Shown here piece after piece: positions 6,742-9,604 of a stretch of 9,604 bases of DNA. Origin of the DNA: Planctomycetia bacterium (lineage in GTDB: Bacteria; Planctomycetota; UBA11346); the NCBI GenBank assembly GCA_005801395.1, contig SYDV01000185.1, positions 1 to 9,604 of the forward strand, given 5' to 3'. The notes under the pieces were generated by a model that saw nothing but the letters and a program-made list of their open reading frames with translations, was not told the origin of the DNA and ran no database searches. The position numbers and the translations under genes are program-made. Every line of letters begins with the position of its first letter. Positions within the stretch are counted from its first letter, which is position 1.

Positions 6742-7610
6742 CCGCTTGTGCGATAGGAAAATTTGACGCGCTGCATCGTGGCCACTTCGCGTTAGTTGAA
6801 CGCGCGGCTACTTTAGGACAGCCCGTCGTGGTTACTTTTAGCGACATGGCCAACGTGCTTGGCTGGGAACAACGTTTACCGTTAGTCGCACCGATTGATC
6901 GCGTACGGATTTTACATGAGTGGTCACAACAATTAAAAACCACCGTGCGCTTGGCCGAAATTCCCTTCGCCACCGTGCGTCATTTATCCCCCACCGATTT
7001 CGTCGCGCATTTACGCCAACACCTGGATGCCACCAGCGTGATCGTCGGTGAAGATTTCCGCTTTGGCCATAACCGCAGTGGAGATGTCACAGCACTACGG
7101 CAACAAATGACAGCGCATGGCGGCAACGCCGCCATCGTTGCACCGGTTTGCCACGATCATGAAACCATTAGTTCCAGCCGGGTGCGCGCCGCATTATTAT
7201 CCGGCGACATGGATACCGTCAGCGCCTTATTAGGCCGCCCCCATCGCGTAATCGGCACGGTCGTTCACGGCGAAGGCCGGGGAAAAAAAATCGGCTTTCC
7301 CACTGCCAACCTCGGCACCTGCCTTAATCAAGTTCCCGCCATCGGCGTCTACGCCGCCTGGGCCATCTTGGGTAATAAACGTTTTCCCGCCGCCGTTAAC
7401 ATTGGGCACCTACCCACGATCAGCGGCGAACGCCCGCTCACCATTGAAGCGCATTTTATTGATTGGAAGGGTGATTGTTACGGCCAGGCATTGGGAATCG
7501 ATCTGATCCAACGCGTGCGCGGAGAGCACCGCTTCGCCACCTTAGATGCGCTCGTTCAACAGATTCAGAGTGACGTAACGCTGATCCGCAACTTGTTAGC
7601 TGCAGGATAA
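6738..7610 (+). CDS. ribF: Bifunctional riboflavin kinase / FAD synthetase
   Basis: A cytoplasmic 290-residue enzyme that phosphorylates riboflavin to FMN and adenylylates FMN to FAD. The N-terminal FMN adenylyltransferase domain (about 1-160) shows the nucleotidyltransferase motif GKFDALHRGH (7-16; commonly GNFDGVHLGH), VGEDFRFGHNRSGD (103-116) and ISSSRVR (144-150). The C-terminal riboflavin kinase domain (about 165-290) shows GRGKKIGFPTANL (180-192), with the PTAN nucleotide and metal site. It also has PAIGVYA (200-206), VNIGHLPT (220-227) and the probable catalytic Glu in IEAHF (E237), followed by CYGQAL. The motif set is complete and the length close to the usual ~300. The N-terminus is a few residues shorter than typical. 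The ATG at 6738 overlaps the upstream stop (ATGA), implying translational coupling. The gene ends 6 bases before the convergent small gene. Confidence 0.95.
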   Translation: MTACAIGKFDALHRGHFALVERAATLGQPVVVTFSDMANVLGWEQRLPLVAPIDRVRILHEWSQQLKTTVRLAEIPFATVRHLSPTDFVAHLRQHLDATSVIVGEDFRFGHNRSGDVTALRQQMTAHGGNAAIVAPVCHDHETISSSRVRAALLSGDMDTVSALLGRPHRVIGTVVHGEGRGKKIGFPTANLGTCLNQVPAIGVYAAWAILGNKRFPAAVNIGHLPTISGERPLTIEAHFIDWKGDCYGQALGIDLIQRVRGEHRFATLDALVQQIQSDVTLIRNLLAAG

Positions 7611-7616
7611 TCCAAC

Positions 7617-8072
7617 CTATTTTTCCGATTCCATTTCCGCCGGTAATTTTTTATCTTCGCCCGCTTTTCTATCTAAAAAGTACACGATGTAATCTTCCTC
7701 GCCCTTACTCATACTATACGTCACGCACGATACCGTTTGCCCATCAATACTTAACGTGCCGGTACCCGCATCATTGAACATATAATGTGACTTCCCCTTC
7801 ATCCGATGCCGCTTGAGCAATTCCTCATCGTCTAAATACAATGCGTACACGTCCGTCGACAGTTGAGACAGCAGCGTGGCATCATTTTTATCCAGATATT
7901 GTTTAATAATGACCAAATCATTTTTAAACGTACTTTCCATGTTCGCCGTCGTGGCATAAGGCGGAATTGCTGGCATGGACGAAATCGCAAGACCGGCAAG
8001 ACCAAGGCAGCCACCAACCATGAGCAGCACTAACAATCCGATAACCGCTAAACACCCGATGATGATTTTCAT
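7617..8072 (-). CDS. Small membrane-anchored hypothetical protein
   Basis: From the ATG at 8072 the product has 151 residues. A glycine-rich hydrophobic segment (about 2-33, IIIGCLAVIGLLVLLMVGGC and onward) is followed by a polar domain of about 115 residues. The reading frame extends upstream to 8231, but those 53 codons run into the palindromic element at 8151-8344 and would place the membrane segment mid-protein, so 8072 is preferred. No ribosome site is obvious. The VGGC sequence within the hydrophobic part loosely resembles a lipobox but sits inside a long membrane helix, so a plain N-terminal anchor is likelier. The C-terminal part is charged (QYLDKND, DDEELLKRHR, a YIVYFLDRKAGEDKK-type end) and looks like a small alpha/beta fold. 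I recognise no family. It converges on ribF with a 6-base gap, so it is not part of that operon. Confidence 0.65.
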   Translation of the reverse strand: MKIIIGCLAVIGLLVLLMVGGCLGLAGLAISSMPAIPPYATTANMESTFKNDLVIIKQYLDKNDATLLSQLSTDVYALYLDDEELLKRHRMKGKSHYMFNDAGTGTLSIDGQTVSCVTYSMSKGEEDYIVYFLDRKAGEDKKLPAEMESEK

Positions 8073-8150
8073 AGGCGAACATTTAAGAACCGTTACGTAA
8101 AAGGGCAAGCGTTGGTAGCAGGCGCTGAGTAGTGAACCGTTACCGCCATT

Positions 8151-8344
8151 TAATACCAATTCTAGATCATCAATGCCTGATGAAGAAAAGAAGGAATTAT
8201 CAGAAAGAACGGAGAAAGAGGAAGGAAACACAGGAAATTCTTGAGCTTTTTTCTCGCGTCTCTGTCTTGTCTTCCCCTCCGCTCCTCCGTTCCTCTTGTT
8301 AATTGTCCTCTGAATTCGGCAATGATGATCAGGATTTGGTATAA
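8151..8344. repeat. Large imperfect palindrome, purine-rich left / pyrimidine-rich right
   Basis: The left end TAATACCAATTC (8151-8162) matches the reverse complement of the right end (8333-8344) at 10 of 12 positions. Immediately inside, GATCATCA(A/T)TGCC is shared by both arms. Further in, GAACGGAG with purine-rich continuation on the left corresponds to its complement in CTCCGTTC on the right. The inner left arm is almost pure purine (about 8178-8240) and the inner right arm almost pure pyrimidine (about 8247-8300). No credible gene lies in it. It differs in sequence from the three other repeat families in the window but is similar in size (194 bp) and spacer position, and it may contain the promoter region of the small gene at 7617-8072. 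Confidence 0.65.
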
Positions 8345-8356
8345 TAAGCTGAGCTC

Positions 8357-8390
8357 AAAAAAAAAACGGCCGCCCAAATCGGGTGACCGT
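8357..8390 (-). terminator. Rho-independent terminator of the ThuA-like gene
   Basis: On the minus strand ACGGTCACCC (from 8390 down to 8381), a 5-base loop, and GGGCGGCCGT form a 10-pair stem with one G-U and one A-C position. Ten T residues follow directly (the A tract at 8357-8366 on the plus strand). It begins 35 bases after the stop codon of the ThuA-like gene, in the right orientation to end the DUF1080-thuA transcript. Confidence 0.88.
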
Positions 8391-8425
8391 TCTTTGTCAC
8401 TGTTTTTTCGCAGCAGAGAAAATAC

Positions 8426-9334
8426 TTACTTCGCTTTCTTTGGTGCCTTCTTATCTAAATTAATATCGATCGCCCCAGGGGCTAAGACACAGGGTGCGCC
8501 ATCAGCAGGGATTTCCACTTTGGCGGTCCATAAAATGGCATTCACCACCAATTTGCGGAAATCGTCGTTGGCCCAATTTTTATGCATGTGGCCACCAGTG
8601 AACCCGAAACTGCGACCACCATTACTGGGACGGTCATAGGCCCACGCGGTGATTTCACTGCGGCCAGGGTAGCTTTTTGCGTCTGCGGTTTTACGCGTCT
8701 CATCTGGTGGAGTTGCTTTAAGAATATTGCTGAGGCCAGCGGGATCCGTTTTCCAGCGCATATTATAATACCATTCATCGCGGATTTTAAACGGTTTAAC
8801 GCCGCGTGAAATGGCGTGATCGGGCAAGGTGCTGAAATCCGCATCCCAATGCGGGTTTATACTGATTTCGGCGTCGTAGAAACCTCCCAACCAATTAATA
8901 ACCGTCGCGCCGGTTTCTTTGGTGTAATCGACGGCATAGTGAATATTCACAAAACCCACGCCTTGATCCATGTAAGACTGCAAGACGTTAAGCTTATTAT
9001 TAATTGGATGCCCAGCCCGACCATCCATGTAAAAGACAATCGTTTTGGCGCCTTTGAAAATCGCTTCGTTCTTCGGCCAGCCATCGCGAGCCATGACCGG
9101 GAAAACACCTGGGGTTTGTTTGAGCATCGTCATTAATAACGCACTGCCGGCGAAAAATTCATGATCGCCTGGACCGTGGCTTTGTTTACCGGCGACCAAG
9201 ACGATCTTGGTTAAGCTGGCGTCCTGTGTGTCCACCTCTAAGGGCACGCCTGATTGATCGTAGGGATCAACTTCGGCGAAAGCTGGGGCGATGGTAAAAG
9301 CTGCCAGAGTTAGCAGCGATAGAGTAAAACGCAT
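8426..9334 (-). CDS. Secreted ThuA-like domain protein
   Basis: A 302-residue protein with a clear Sec signal peptide (MRFTLSLLTLAAFTIAPAFA, cleavage likely after residue 20). Residues about 43-270 match the ThuA-like fold, a class I glutamine-amidotransferase-like domain named from trehalose utilisation and abundant in planctomycetes. It opens with KIVLVAGKQSHGPGDHEF (43-60), then TIVFYMDGRAGHP (98-110), GVGFVNIHYAVDY (125-137), DEWYYNMRW (186-194) and GFTGGHMHKNWANDDF (244-259). A Lys/Ala tail (KKAPKKAK) ends the protein. The biochemical role of this family is not firmly settled; carbohydrate handling in the periplasm or outside the cell is the usual inference. An AGGAG site sits 6 bases before the ATG. 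The DUF1080 gene ends 41 bases upstream on the same strand, so the two form an operon closed by the terminator at 8357-8390. Confidence 0.88.
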   Translation of the reverse strand: MRFTLSLLTLAAFTIAPAFAEVDPYDQSGVPLEVDTQDASLTKIVLVAGKQSHGPGDHEFFAGSALLMTMLKQTPGVFPVMARDGWPKNEAIFKGAKTIVFYMDGRAGHPINNKLNVLQSYMDQGVGFVNIHYAVDYTKETGATVINWLGGFYDAEISINPHWDADFSTLPDHAISRGVKPFKIRDEWYYNMRWKTDPAGLSNILKATPPDETRKTADAKSYPGRSEITAWAYDRPSNGGRSFGFTGGHMHKNWANDDFRKLVVNAILWTAKVEIPADGAPCVLAPGAIDINLDKKAPKKAK

Positions 9335-9340
9335 GGGGTG

Positions 9341-9345
9341 CTCCT
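9341..9345 (-). promoter_or_regulatory. Shine-Dalgarno site of the ThuA-like gene
   Basis: AGGAG on the minus strand, 6 bases before the ATG at 9334. It fixes the start and is the only textbook ribosome site in the window; the other genes have weak sites or none. Confidence 0.75.
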
Positions 9346-9375
9346 GAATTGCGGTGATATTATTAAAAATTAGAA

Positions 9376-9604
9376 TTACGGCTGCGGCGTATCCGGCAGC
9401 ACTTCGATGGTGATATGTCGGAAAAAAGCTTCGGCCTTAGCGCCACCATGAATTTGTAGCGCAATGCGTCCGCTCAGCGGAATGGTTGAGTCTGTTTCGG
9501 TGTAATCGACCGTTTGAACGCCGTTCACACTCAGGCGAATGCGTGGACCTTCGCAGCGAATTTCATATGTATTCCAATCACCGGGTTTTTCTATGGCTTC
9601 AACC
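9376..9604 (-). CDS. DUF1080 (3-keto-disaccharide hydrolase-like) protein, C-terminal part
   Basis: The last 75 residues are visible, read from the window edge to a TAA at 9376-9378. They carry the C-terminal pattern of DUF1080, a concanavalin-like beta-sandwich domain now linked to 3-keto-glycoside hydrolysis: GDWNTYEIRCEG, IRLSVNGVQTVDYTE, IPLSGRIALQIHGG and AFFRHITIEVL. These proteins are usually exported and abundant in planctomycetes and Verrucomicrobia, often near ThuA-like genes as here. The start, signal peptide and catalytic region lie outside the window. It is the upstream gene of the pair with the ThuA-like gene, 41 bases apart. Confidence 0.88.
   Translation of the reverse strand, partial: VEAIEKPGDWNTYEIRCEGPRIRLSVNGVQTVDYTETDSTIPLSGRIALQIHGGAKAEAFFRHITIEVLPDTPQP

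Noticed and set aside
8073..8231. Extended N-terminus of the small hypothetical protein
   Set aside because: The upstream codons overlap the palindromic element and would put the membrane anchor in the middle of the protein.
8241..8639. 132-codon plus-strand frame
   Set aside because: It runs through the palindrome and the terminator and is antisense to the end of the ThuA-like gene.

Overview
The window looks like chromosomal DNA from a bacterium of the PVC superphylum, most likely Planctomycetota. This is inferred from the ThuA-like/DUF1080 gene pair, the ABC exporter plus anchored helical protein plus RibF block, the scarcity of Shine-Dalgarno sites and the heavy load of palindromic intergenic repeats. 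No rRNA, tRNA or marker gene confirms it. Body composition is moderate (near 50% GC). Only the first ~130 bases differ, at about 72% GC by hand count.

Layout: (1) 1-155, a high-GC edge with a start-less hydrophobic reading frame on the minus strand. (2) 157-313, a hairpin followed by an 8-bp tandem array. (3) 386-1894 (+), a ComEC/Rec2-type channel protein. (4) 1918-2167, a hairpin and a long inverted-repeat element between convergent genes. (5) 2251-2829 (-), a small lipoprotein of unknown function. (6) 2904-3152, a 249-bp inverted-repeat element with 7-bp tandem arrays between divergent genes. (7) 3190-7610 (+), a likely operon: ABC ATPase, ABC-2 type permease, membrane-anchored helical protein, and bifunctional FAD synthetase RibF. 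It is interrupted at 4089-4332 by a 244-bp element with 56-bp near-perfect inverted repeats. (8) 7617-8072 (-), a small membrane-anchored hypothetical protein convergent with ribF. (9) 8151-8344, another large imperfect palindrome. (10) 8426-9604 (-), a ThuA-like secreted protein downstream of a DUF1080 protein cut by the window edge, closed by a clear intrinsic terminator.

Functionally, the ATPase and permease should form an ABC-2 exporter. The anchored protein that follows is probably an accessory of the same system, and ribF is translationally coupled to it by a 4-base overlap. The ThuA-like and DUF1080 genes fit extracytoplasmic carbohydrate handling. The genes are mostly ordinary. The striking part is the spacers: every long intergenic gap holds a differently sequenced palindromic element of roughly 190-250 bp. 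Two of these share an architecture (short tandem repeats forming inverted arms around a ~110-130 bp core), and two share a related core sequence. No transposase is present in the window.
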